Below are positions 46,287 through 55,578 of a stretch of DNA of 64,000 nucleotides, piece by piece. The stretch comes from Branchinecta lynchi (taxonomy: Eukaryota > Arthropoda > Branchiopoda > Anostraca > Branchinectidae), in assembly GCA_023053575.1 (NCBI GenBank), contig JAKZAP010000018.1, positions 1,736,001 through 1,800,000 of the forward strand. The letters are read 5' to 3'. The notes beneath the pieces were generated by a model. That model was not told where the DNA came from. It made no database searches and saw only the letters and a list, made by a program, of their open reading frames with translations. The translations under genes and the position numbers were made by a program. The stretch's first letter is position 1. Each line of letters starts with the position of its first letter.

Positions 46287-46292
46287 AAGTTA

Positions 46293-47819
46293 CTGCTTTT
46301 AAAAAATTCTACGACTGAACCCGAACTATTCTCATGTTAACAATGAGATTCCAATTAGGTTACTGATACAATGCGCATTTCTAATCTCTAGACCCATCGC
46401 AGCAGTATTTAATCAATGTCTTCTTCAATGTATATTTCCTAAGTGTTCCAAAATTGCTGAGATTACTCCAATACCGAAAAAAACCAACCCCTCTAGCCTT
46501 GATGATATGCGACCTATATCGAAGACTTCTGCATTGGCAAAGCTACTAGAAAGTTTTATGTATGATTGGCTTCTTTCTGAAGTATGTGACAATTTTGACC
46601 CCAATCAGTTTGGTTTTAGGCAAGGTATTAGCACCTCACATTACTTGGTTAGCCTGATTCATGACATACTAACTGCTCTTGAGGAAGATGATTCGTTTAT
46701 TGACCTAATCCTCGCTGACCAAAAAAAAAAGCTTTCGATCTCCTTGATCACGCGGTTGCTTTGGAAGCCATTTCTGAAATGGGTGCAAGTCAATTTTCCC
46801 AGTGTATGATTGCCAGTTTTCTCTCAGACCGGAGCCAAGTTGTTAAACTGAATGGTTCCGTCTCCGCAGTTGAAACAATCACTTGCGGTACCCCCCAAAG
46901 TACTAAGTTGGGTCCTCTGATTTTTCTTTGTTCTGTAAATAATGTTGCTAAAGATTTCCTTCATAGGTACAAATTTGCAGATGATCTCTCCCTTCTCGTT
47001 ATTTCTAAGCTTTCTTTCACACTTCCGAACAGTTCAAATCCGGTACAAGACTCCATCACTTCCCTTAAAACTCAACTGTCAAGCAAGAAAATGCAAATTA
47101 ATGACAGTAAGTCTTCGGTTATGCGGTTTAGCAGACTGAGAAGAGAAACTGCTGAATATCCATCGTCATTCAGGCAGCGTGAATCCGTTAAATTGCTTGG
47201 GGTAATAATCGATGATGATCTGAAATGGAATTCTCATGTTGACAATATTATCCGTAAAACCAACTTTTTAATTAAATCCCTCTCCACCCTTAAATCTTTC
47301 GGTTTGGATACTAAATGCCTCCTCTGTTATTTTAAAACTTATATCCGTCCTCATTTAGAATATACTTCATGGCATTCTTCTCTTTCTGCAGAGCTCTCTG
47401 ATCGCCTGGAAAATGTCCAAAAGAGAGGCATGAGAATCATTATGGGTGATCATAATATTACATACGAAGAGGCTCTCATTAAACTTGATATTCCTAAATT
47501 ATCTGTACGCAGACATACTCTTTCAAACAATTTTGGAGCTAAGATAACGTGTTGGCCCCAGATGACCCATCTATTCCCCCTTCCACTCCCGTCTTCCGTG
47601 CGTCGGTCCGAGAGGAATACTGGCAATAAGTTTTCCCTATATCCCGCTAATTCTTCTACCCAATTTTTACGTAGTTTCATTCCATCATTTATTTCTGGTA
47701 ATTTCTTGTAAGTGTATTAGTTAATTTGTTTCTTGTGTGTCTGTGTATTTTGTAAATTTGTATTCCTTTTCTAGCTTTTAGCTATTCGGATTAAACTTGA
47801 TGGATTGATTGATTGATTG
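46293..47819 (+). pseudogene. CR1-like LINE, 5'-truncated and frameshifted, with TSD
   Basis: The RT region starts within NYSHVNNEIPIRLL, followed by IFPKCSKIAEITPIPKKTNP and DMRPISKTSALAKLLESF (motifs 1-2). A run of ten A (46721-46730) breaks the frame inside motif A. The frame then resumes as KAFDLLDHAVALEAISEM. Further on are GTPQSTKLGPLIF (motif B), YKFADDLSLL (FADD at 46974-46985), KMQINDSKSSVMRF and KLLGVIIDDDLKWNSHV. The stop is at 47709-47711, and the 3' UTR ends with a GATT microsatellite. It is flanked by AAGTTA (46287-46292 and 47820-47825). Related 3' ends: 10495-10660, 20050-20234 and 56890-57249. Confidence 0.9.
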
Positions 47820-47825
47820 AAGTTA

Positions 47826-48526
47826 TAGGTGAGAAACCAAGAATAACGGGACACAAATTAGATTGAAATTCAAACACAAATTCAGCAAAATATAAAAAAT
47901 AAACCATACAGAAAAAATACAGAAAATTGAAAAAAGTGCTCGGGCAAGAGCTTTGAATGTTTGCGCGTACCATATGCTAACTCGATTCGTGGTATAGATT
48001 TTAGTATTATATTTAGTGCGTGTACACACGTGATATCAGAGCTTGAAACAAAGACTAATCCCTTCTCAAAGGTGGTCTCAATAAGGGCTGCCACGAGCTT
48101 TTTGTTTAGATTTTTTCCAGTTTCTGTCAAAAATTCTTAAATTTGAATTTTCTTTTTTCCAGTTATGCATGGTTTCTCACGTATAACTTAAGAAGCACAT
48201 GATATCAGGGCTTGAAACAAGCACTGAGCCCTGCTCAGAGGCGGTCTCAAGAGCTACGACACACTTTTCTTCCTATTCTTTAATAGTTTAGCAGATGTTC
48301 AGTCGAAACTGGGATAATTAATTATTTACCCTAAGAATTTCCCAGAATCTTCCCGTTTTCTTTGAGTCTGTACGCCTGTAATCCACTTTTTGCGCCGCAG
48401 TAACGAGGGGTTATACCCCCTGGGTCTTTCTGTTAGCAAGTTACTATTTTGAGGAAATGATACATTCAAATTATTTTGAAGTTACCGATTTAAGAATATT
48501 CAGCATTAAACGTCGTGGGAAGGGGC
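47826..48526. mobile_element. Loop remainder and right arm of the foldback element
   Basis: It resumes at TAGGTGAGAAACCAAG, exactly where the left arm was interrupted by the LINE, and from about 48025 is the reverse complement of 45781-46310. A tract of A/T-rich unique sequence forms the loop (47850-48020). Confidence 0.85.
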
Positions 48527-48690
48527 TTCAGATTCTTTAAAATTAAATTGAAACTGGGAAAATTAATTATTTACCCTCAGAATTTCTCAAAATCTTGCCG
48601 TTTTCTTGGAGTCTGTGCGTCGGTAATCCACTTTTTGCGCCGCGCTAACGAGAGGTAACACCGCCTGGAAATACCGCTAATCATTGAAAG
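48527..48690. repeat. Partial extra copy of the foldback arm
   Basis: AAACTGGGAAAATTAATTAT, TTTACCCTCAGAATTTCTCA and TAATCCACTTTTTGCGCCGC repeat part of the right arm (48305-48420) with several differences. Confidence 0.7.
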
Positions 48691-49098
48691 ATTGCTAATC
48701 AGAAAGTACCGAAATCCCCTCCGCTGCCTTAGCGCACTACTGGAGTAAAGAAAAAGCTTCAACATTCAAAAGGCCATAATAGTGAAAGAACAAAAGCAGG
48801 AACAAAAATCTAAATAGGCGGACTGGTGATAGCGCGTGTTACTGCGAAGAAAATAATGGAAACAGAAGAAGAAGAATTAAAGCACAAGGGTTATTTCACT
48901 GAAGTGGGTACTCCACTGGCAACCGAGAGGCCGTTGTCATCTAGACCCGCGGCCTGCTCCCGCTGGCTGAATATCGCCGAGATGGCGGTTAAGACAAGTT
49001 TCGACAGCTTCCGACAGCTTATACGCTTTTTATTTTCGCAGCCCATTAGAGAGCACACATTTCTGAGTGTTTGTCGCATAATCAAAACTACCTAAACA
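48691..49098. other. No gene recognised
   Basis: No supported gene or repeat. A short frame at 48826-49095 has no recognisable domain. Confidence 0.4.
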
Positions 49099-49660
49099 TT
49101 CCAAGCTGACTGCGAATCATATTTGACGGTGCAAAACGGATAAGTCAGCTACATTTTATTATACTTGGCAAGGGTCCTCTTCAGGCTCAAGCTGGAAAAT
49201 GAACTTGTGGAAAACCAATTAAACATTCTTCCTTTTTGTTAACTTCTTCTTTGAAAATTTAGTGGAATTATGGTGCTGTGATTTCATTTTGGACACGGCT
49301 GCTGTTTTTGCTGTTCGATTGGTTGTCGAAAGGCTTGAGATCTTCTTCTTTCCAGCTATGATTGATACTTGTCGGCGGCATGTATGGGCGATTTGAAGTT
49401 CCGTACTTTGGTGATAAATGTTCCTTCAGCCCAAGCTTACTGCGAATCATATTTCACGTCAGCTACATTTTATTAGAGCTATATTGTCAGAGAAGAAGTA
49501 AACAAAATCAGATATTTAAGGAAGAATCTTTAATTGTTTTTCCACAAGATCATTTTCCAGCTTGAGCCTGAAGAGGACCCTTGCCAAGAAGGGCCGAAAT
49601 ATAGCTCTAATAAAATGTAGCTGACTTATCCGTTTTACACCGTCAAAAAACCATCTGTCA
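49099..49660. mobile_element. Penelope-like element with two facing hammerhead-bearing ends
   Basis: The left end (minus, 49099-49195) contains GATAAGTCAGCTACATTTTA and GGCAAGGGTCCTCTTCAGG but lacks the GAAA part. The right end (plus) has the complete core: CTGAAGAG at 49568-49575, stem II GACCCTT/AAGGGCC, GAAA, and GTA/GC at 49619/49620. A third damaged minus copy lies near 49429-49490. CAGCCCAAGCT(G/T)ACTGCGAATC opens both minus copies. Confidence 0.6.
49558..49632 (+). ncRNA. Hammerhead-type ribozyme motif
   Basis: Core CTGAAGA (N7 = A). Stem II pairs GGACCCUU with AAGGGCC around GCCAAG, with one bulged A. GAAA is followed by a weak stem III (AUAU with AUGU). The cleavage triplet GUA is at 49617-49619, and stem I pairs AGC with GCU. 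The match is to a type I layout. Function is inferred only. Confidence 0.6.
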
Positions 49661-49744
49661 AACACTCAACTTTCAGGCTTAAGTCCTTTCTGTAGTAGCA
49701 GGATCCTGAGTTTTATGTCTTTCTACTTGATAAAGGCGCTAATA

Positions 49745-50200
49745 GTTGCGTGTTTGCAGATACCATCATACCATGGTACCTGATAACACGGTCTAAAGTC
49801 GTTTTCGCAGTTACCGTGGTATCTGATACCATGGTGAAAAGGCGTTATTGCAATTCTGGCGGTTTCTGTCCAGTTATCGTGGTATCTGATATTCAGATAA
49901 CACGGTCCGACTGTGGTAATCGCCAGATCTAATCTGTGGTAACTGATCGTGGTATCTGAAAAAGTCATCTTACTTTCATCATTACCAATAATAGAGACTA
50001 GAATTTTGTAAAATTGGTGAGAAAGAAGTTTGGAACTTAGTATATCAGTTTTTCTTTAGGGATGACTTCGAAAAGCGCCATTTCAGCATTGTCGTCGTAT
50101 CAACAACCGAGGTGTCAGATACCACGGTAACTGCAAAAACGACTAATTGCAGATCCAGTTACCGGTGTAACAGATACCATGGTATCTGCAAAAACGCAAC
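49745..50200. mobile_element. TA-flanked foldback MITE with GATACCATGGTATC words, copy 1
   Basis: The ends are GTTGCGTGTTTGCAGATACC and, in reverse complement, GTTGCGTTTTTGCAGATACC, flanked by TA. The interior repeats the words CGTGGTATCTGATACCACGG and GTCGTTTTTGCAGTTAC many times. No coding capacity. Copies 2 and 3 at 54566 and 58817. Confidence 0.75.
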
Positions 50201-50292
50201 TAATATTAATATTTGGTAATAAATTTGCCGCAAAATTTGAACTTCCCGCCAAAACCGAGCAAAAATATCGGAAACCACATCTACAGTTATTA

Positions 50293-50704
50293 GTCGCGTT
50301 TTTTGCAATCGCTTGGAACGAAAGTTGCCGTTTTTTGCGATCAACTGTCGACTGGAGGTCCAGTCGATCCGTTTTTTGTCGCTTGACTGGAGATCGACTG
50401 GGAACAAAGTCAACAGTCGATCCGATGCACCTTTCTCTTGGAGGTCCAGTCAAACTTGGTGCCAAATTTTGAAAATTGAAACATGTGGACCCAAAAACCT
50501 ACAATTTACACCTAAGGAAGCGCCAGTACTGCAGCAGTTTCAGAGACTGCCGAGGGAAGAGTTCTGGGGATGGACTAATTTATTGACTGATTTAGACCGT
50601 TTTTCGAAGGCTTGTTCTCGCCCCCCTATCAAGCGACAAAAACGGTCAACTGGATACACCCGGGAACAAGTCCCAATCGCCAGTTGATCTGTAAAAAACG
50701 CGAC
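50293..50704. mobile_element. TA-flanked foldback MITE, related type
   Basis: The ends are GTCGCGTTTTTTGCA and, in reverse complement, GTCGCGTTTTTTACAG, with TA outside. The interior repeats GATCGACTGG and CAGTCGATCC words, including GGACTGGACCTCC-like arms. It lies 92 bases from the previous MITE and has similar ends. Confidence 0.65.
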
Positions 50705-50849
50705 TATTGTCAAGTCTGATCCACAGAACCTTGCTGGTCGCGGAAACACACTTGTCGGACACACAAACGACCGCGGAAACAATCGAGCTACAAACACTTT
50801 GTAGGGCCGTGAAAAAATAACTTATGATTACCCAGTGGAGACAATACTT
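50705..50849. other. No gene recognised
   Basis: Short spacer. Confidence 0.4.
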
Positions 50850-51225
50850 AAAGGACCTCTCTTACCTATAATACTAACGCAAACTACTTCCATGATTACT
50901 CCATATATTTCTACCCGGAAACCCCAATTTCGCGCGGTAAATTCTAGCCCCTCTAACAAAACCACGCTGATTTTCTAACTTGCCGTGTCTTGATACCTTC
51001 GATTGTACCACGCTGCCGACCGTTGTCTGCGAGAAGTTTTTCCCTCAGAAAAACGGGTTATGTAAATTGTTTCTCTGTTTTGCTATAAGTCAAGGGGTCT
51101 TGGAAAAGGGTTAAAACAGCCAAAGCTGTGGGTTATTTGTTGAAATCACAGTCTAGTTTTTAAATACTCAAATATTTTAAAATACTGTAAGTTCAAGATT
51201 AAATAGTGCGAGGGGTTCTTTACCT
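50850..51225 (+). mobile_element. AGGACCT repeat copy just downstream of a golgin exon
   Basis: The left end TTAAAGGACCTCTCTTACC and the right end GTGCGAGGGGTTCTTTACC are inverted relatives. The body matches 37665-38060 and 41286-41720. It ends about 40 bases from the donor of the 51267-51471 exon. Confidence 0.65.
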
Positions 51226-51266
51226 ATGATAGTGGGTAGAAACCAAAGTAAACGTAGCAAACCAAC

Positions 51267-51471
51267 CTGATGCAAAATCACAAGGGCTTGGTTTTCACCC
51301 TGAAGACGAGCCATCGCAACCCTGTACTCTTCCCTCAGGGCGTTCAGGTCAACGGTAAGTCTGGACAAGCGTTGGTCAGCCGCTTCCAGGAGCTTTGCAT
51401 CGCGTGACCCCTGCCGTTCCTTTTCTTCACGCAAGGTGATGAATTCGAGATTTGACGACGATAGTTTGGCA
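51267..51471 (-). CDS. GCC2: Golgin exon 3 of 4 seen (coiled coil)
   Basis: Minus-strand exon, acceptor TTTACTTTAG ending at 51472, donor CAG/GTTGGT at 51267/51266. Its first base T completes the codon begun by the AG that ends the 55579-55808 exon, giving Ser. It then reads AKLSSSNLEFITLREEKERQ, continues with heptads rich in Leu, Arg and Glu (ADQRLSRLTVDLNALREEYR) and ends ENQALVILHQ, phase 0, 205 bases. No cysteine, no membrane segment and no catalytic motif are present, which fits a rod-like golgin segment between the vesicle-tethering part and the GRIP domain. A Penelope-like fragment begins 13 bases upstream of the acceptor. The coiled-coil nature is clear. The gene assignment rests on the linked exons. 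Confidence 0.68.
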
Positions 51472-51483
51472 CTAAAGTAAAAG

Positions 51484-52030
51484 TAAAATAAAAATTTCTT
51501 GAGCCCAAGCTGACTTTGAAACATATATTCAACTGTATACAACGGATACGTCAGCTACGATGCTCTATCAGCAATATTTCGGCCCTTCTTGGCAAGGGTC
51601 CTCGTCAGGCTGTCAATCTTCAGGGTCAACGTCGGGGAAGGAAGCAAACCTGTAATAAATAACTGAAGCTTCTACCGAATGTAAATATCTTATTTAGGGC
51701 ATATGTCTTTCAAATACCACTGTAGGGAAAAAAACTGGTCTTGAGATTAAATTTTGACACGGCCGCTGCTTTTGCTGCACGACTGGGGCGATGAGAGGAC
51801 AGGTTACTTTCTGTATTTTGATCAACTTCGGTTTTCTTATTAATAAAGGACTGAAAGCTTAAATTGTATTCCATTAATAAGCTCGTTCCACGTTTCTGCT
51901 AGGGAGTAGTCGCTTGTCTCTATTGATTTTAATTATCATTGCACGAAGGAAGAAGGGCCGAAATGTCGCTGATAAAGCATCGTAGCTGACGTATCCATTG
52001 TATGCATTATTTGAATATAAAAGTGGAATC
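51484..52030. mobile_element. Penelope-like element with facing hammerhead ends
   Basis: The minus-strand left end has TTGAGCCCAAGCTGACTTTG and the best hammerhead core of the window (51550-51614). The plus-strand right end (about 51945-52020) repeats AAGAAGGGCCGAAATGTCGC, AAGCATCGTAGCTGACGTAT but lacks the CTGANGA half. Between them lie ~330 bases without coding capacity. Confidence 0.6.
51550..51614 (-). ncRNA. Hammerhead-type ribozyme motif, best copy
   Basis: On the minus strand, stem I GACAGC (51614-51609) faces GCUGAC (51555-51550), with four contiguous pairs, one mismatch and one further pair. The core CUGACGA is at 51608-51602. Stem II GGACCCUU/AAGGGCC has seven pairs with one bulged A and loop GCCAAG. 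GAAA is at 51580-51577. The cleavage site is GUA/GC at 51556/51555. Stem III has a GCUgauaGAGC-like hairpin with mismatches at its base. Confidence 0.65.
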
Positions 52031-52701
52031 TTCAAAAACTAAGAGTGACTGCTAACTATTTGTTCTAATTTGTTAGTTATTTTCTAAAATACTCGTGCTG
52101 TTGTTTCTGTTTTTTTTTTTCTTTAAATGTTAATACCTTAGGTCAGGATTTTGTTATGCCGTGTTACACATCCATTAGTTTATTAACAAAGAGTTGTCCA
52201 CCCCACTGGTATGTCTGACGCTTATATGTCATTCGGGTTATTACCTTTCAGTCAAATTGTACTTTAACTTACCTAACAATCCTGTCTAGTGTTGTTAAAT
52301 AGGCTAGTCGGCTGAAATTTAGTTTCAACCACCCCCTGATAAGAGGACCCCCCCCCCCTCCTCCCAGATGGGCATATAACGTGTGTTTGTGTGTTAAATT
52401 ACAGTACAAAACGGCACCCAAAAAGGGCATACAGGCTGCATGACATTCCCCCACCCCGAACCAAAACCCTATCTGCGCCATCTTCTGGTAGCGTTGGAGA
52501 TGATAGTAAATTCATAGTAGCGATTTGATTTGACATAGTAGCCCATACAGGTGTGTCGCCGTCCGAAGATACTATATAATGCTGACACACAACTCTACTT
52601 GATAAAAAAAAATAAAAAAAAATAATAATATTCTTTTGGCCATGGATCCTAGATGGTACATAATAATTAGACTATCTAAAAACAAGTTTTATCGTTATTT
52701 C
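52031..52701. other. No gene recognised
   Basis: Mostly AT-rich. C-rich tract near 52347-52365 and an A/T microsatellite near 52604-52632. No supported gene. Confidence 0.4.
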
Positions 52702-52971
52702 TTCATGAGGCATTTGTTGTGCGAATGCGAAAATTTGAATGAACTTAGGTTATAAATTTGTGGAGTAAATGAAAGAGGGGTGGATGAAGAATGGATGTGC
52801 TGGATCATTGGAAACAGTTGTTTTACGAGTACTAACCAGTCGGCGAGGTTCCTGAGGATAGCCCTAGCCCATAGGGATAGGTGCTTATAAAATGTATTCT
52901 TTTTGCTTATTTGTGTTTATTTTTCGTGTATTTGTCATTTTGGCGTGAATAAAATAGATAGATAGATAGAT
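52702..52971 (+). pseudogene. 5'-truncated copy of the first LINE family
   Basis: The frame reads RHLLCECENLNELR, then a stop, then VDEEWMCWIIGNSCFTSTN and ARFLRIALAHRDRCL followed by TAA at 52888-52890. The order matches the C-terminus of the ORF at 3-2297 (HVMCECEELRELR, DEEWMCSMIGS, ARFLRVAFQHRKLCL). The 3' end AATAAAA is followed by a TAGA microsatellite. About 90 percent of the element is missing. Confidence 0.85.
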
Positions 52972-53400
52972 CAGTGTATTTCAAAAGCCCACGGGCCATA
53001 TACACAAACAAACAAAAACAAAAATATAACTTAAACAATCAGACTCCTTCTTAACTCTAAAGATTTATCTATGTACAAGCCCACTCGAGTAATAACGGTA
53101 GGGTTATTATTGCTCAAATTTCAGGTAGTGATAAAATCACACCCTCTAGATAAATTATCCTTAAATCAGGAAGTTTCGGGCATCTACGGAGGAAATGGTC
53201 CAAATTTTCTTCCTCCTTCTCACAAAGTGGGCAAGCATACCTCCCATCAGGAACCATGTGCCAATAACAATTTATACCACTAAAAATGAAAACACAGCTT
53301 ATTTTCTTCTTTTCATTGCATTGAAAACGGAAAAAAACGACCTCACGAATTACACTTTTATTTGTTGACTTAAGACACCAGGGATCTTAGCTTATCTTAT
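52972..53400 (-). pseudogene. LINE ORF C-terminal CCHC fragment, minus strand
   Basis: Translating the minus strand of about 53330-53100 gives KKISCVFIFSGINCYWHM, then YACPLCEKEEENLDHFLRR and CPKLPDLRIIYLEG. The pattern C-P-L-C, ten residues, H, four residues, C is the zinc knuckle of LINE C-termini. Downstream on the same strand lie TATGGCCCGTGGGCTTTTG and an ATCT tail, so this element ends tail to tail against the TAGA tail of the plus-strand LINE at 52971. It is too broken to be called from its open frames alone. Confidence 0.75.
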
Positions 53401-54104
53401 AACATACATACGACGCATAGGCAGATGAACGATTGAAAGTGGAAGGTGAGGACTCGGTGTGGCCAACTTTTAAGACAATCGATTCGAGGACTTGGTGTGG
53501 CCAACTTTTAAGACAATTATTATTATTATTATTATGTATTTGAATCCTTCAAAACTGAAGAGTAATGTATAAAAAGGAACAACAACATGTCAATCAAACT
53601 CACATTCACAACGAAATACATGGAAAAATACTAAATTCAAAATAAATAAACTAGTCAGGGCGCTTTTTGTGAAAAAAGGAAAAAGGTTGTGATGAAGAAG
53701 AATGTAGTCATCCTTTTTATGAAAGTTCTAGATTTTGCCATTTAAAGTTTCTAAAGGATTCTTCACTTTAAAATTCGAAGTTAGGAAAAAGTTACTCGCA
53801 GAAATCGGGAAACCAACAAAGGAATTTAGAGAATTTATATTAAGTAACTTTTAACGCAGAAAGTTCAGAGGGACGGAAAGAAGAAAAGAAAGCAGACGGA
53901 AATAGAATGTGAGGAAGTGTAAAAGCCGTATAAATAGAATGGACTCGCCGGGAAATGTTCACCCCGAATCCCGACTGTAAACCTCGAAAAGAATTAGCGA
54001 GGTGACGGTTTAATCATCTGCGAATTGGATCTATTCTGTTTACAGCAAATTGTCCCAAACCTTCGACGTACCCAAACATAAGGACTAGGAAGGCTATAAT
54101 TATT
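53401..54104. other. No gene recognised
   Basis: A short direct repeat GGTGTGGCCAACTTTTAAGA occurs twice (about 53456 and 53491). (ATT)n at 53517-53535. The rest is unassigned AT-rich sequence. Confidence 0.45.
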
Positions 54105-54560
54105 CCTTCAGCCCAAGCTGACTGCGAATCATATTTGATAGTGCAAAACCGAGACCCCAGCTGAATTTTATTAGAGCGATTTTCCAAAAAAAATCTCTAA
54201 TAAAATTCATTATAAAATTCATTGCTCTAATAAAATTCAGCTGACGTATCCGTTTTGCACTATCAAATAGGAAGACTATACACTGCCATTCTCCATACCA
54301 TACGTGATTTATCTGGCTCGACTATTTGGTACATTCGGGATTTACCCTAAAATGATATCCAAATGTAACTGCCTTAAACAGGATAGGCTACTTATGGTTT
54401 GTAGAAGTTTCTATTATTTATTGCAGGTTCATTTTCTTCCATTCCCCAACGTTCTCATAGACGTTCGAGGGCCTGACGAGGACCCTTGCCAAGAAGGGCC
54501 GAAATAGTGCTGCCAAAGCATCGTAGCTGACGTATCCGTCAAATCCACTGCGTGCATTTA
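54105..54560. mobile_element. Penelope-like element with facing ends, right end intact core
   Basis: The left end CAGCCCAAGCTGACTGCGAA matches the minus ends near 49099 and 49429. An internal stretch (54190-54265) repeats CTCTAATAAAATTCA. The right end carries CTGACGAG at 54473-54480. Confidence 0.6.
54463..54535 (+). ncRNA. Hammerhead-type ribozyme motif
   Basis: Core CUGACGA. Stem II as in the other copies with seven pairs and loop GCCAAG. GAAA at 54501-54504. Stem III AUAGUGCU with AGCAUCGU (seven of eight positions pair, counting G-U). Cleavage after GUA at 54525. Stem I is short (GGC with GCU). This copy has the best stem III. Confidence 0.6.
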
Positions 54561-54565
54561 CAATA

Positions 54566-54911
54566 GTTGCGCTTTTGCTGATACCATGGTATCTGTTACC
54601 ACAGTCTAAAGTCGTTTTTGCAGTTATCGCGGTATCTGATACCACGCCCAAAAGGTGTTTTTGCAGTTACTCGTGGTATCTGGCCAGGTATCGTGGTATC
54701 AGATATTCAGATTGTACGGTCGAACCGTGGTAACTGGTCGTGGTATCTGAAAAGTCATCTCACTTTCATCAAATTTTGTAAGATTGGTGAGAAAGAAGCT
54801 TAAGCACGATGTAACTGGATATCTGTTTTTCTTTTGAGATCTTCTTCTTGGAATTTCTTTTTGGGATGACTACCGTGGTAACAGATACCATGGTATCAGC
54901 AAAAACGCAAC
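54566..54911. mobile_element. TA-flanked foldback MITE, copy 2
   Basis: The ends are GTTGCGCTTTTGCTGATACC and, in reverse complement, GTTGCGTTTTTGCTGATACC, with TA outside. Interior words are as in copy 1. It directly adjoins the right end of a Penelope-like fragment. Confidence 0.75.
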
Positions 54912-55255
54912 TAATGACTCATTTCAAATGACTACGTTTTCTGGACAGACGATCAGATACTCGCGGATTGGAATTCCTGCCAGGATTTTCGACACCATCA
55001 TCAATTCCATACGGAAGCGCTAATATTTGGCGATACAAGTTTAGACAATCGTGCAAGGAAATCCTGATCATGTGTTTGCACTATTACCCCAACGCACGTG
55101 AAACCGCTACCTGATCCGGCGTTTGTCAATCCCAGTCGACCAACTAGTGATAAAGGAAAATCTCTCCCGGAAATCATCTCTTCCGATACTCTGAGCACCA
55201 CCCCATTTGCTTAGTCCTCATTAAGCGTTACTATATTCACACCCACCGGCGGGCG
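54912..55255. other. No gene recognised
   Basis: Unassigned intron sequence. Confidence 0.4.
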
Positions 55256-55512
55256 TTGACTAAAGTTTAGCCGATTATCTACGGGTCATGACGTCACACG
55301 AAAAGTCTATACTTTCCGTTTACTAACGGAACCGATTGTCCGTAGAACGGTTTATAAGTGCAAACGCGTCCGGCGCCTCACTGCCCGCTGGGCTCCATAT
55401 ATTTAGATACAAATATACATTCTGCAACATTAACTGAATCGAATTTTCCTATTTCTTCCATGACGTCATGAAAACGTCACAGGCCGTATATAATCGGCTA
55501 AAGTTTAGTCAA
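55256..55512. mobile_element. TTGACTAAAGTTTAGCC MITE, copy 1
   Basis: The left end TTGACTAAAGTTTAGCCGAT and the right end, in reverse complement, TTGACTAAACTTTAGCCGAT are matching inverted repeats of about 25 bases. Both are followed inward by TACGG and TGACGT words. It lies 66 bases from the donor of the 55579-55808 exon. Confidence 0.75.
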
Positions 55513-55578
55513 AACCCTCCAGCAGCCATGGGGTTTCGGCACAGGGTTTTCCAAATACAAAAAAAAATAATAAATCAC

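Larger units (their letters stand above)
40444..51266 (-). other. Golgin intron, 10.8 kb, full of transposon fragments
   Basis: Inferred from the phase-0 junction between the flanking exons. Its content is listed separately: foldback, AGGACCT repeats, at least four LINE fragments, Penelope-like ends and TA-flanked MITEs. No additional exon is needed, because the phases already match. Confidence 0.6.

Noticed and set aside
50313..50687. 124-codon plus frame and overlapping minus frames
   Set aside because: They lie within a self-complementary MITE, so frames arise on both strands.
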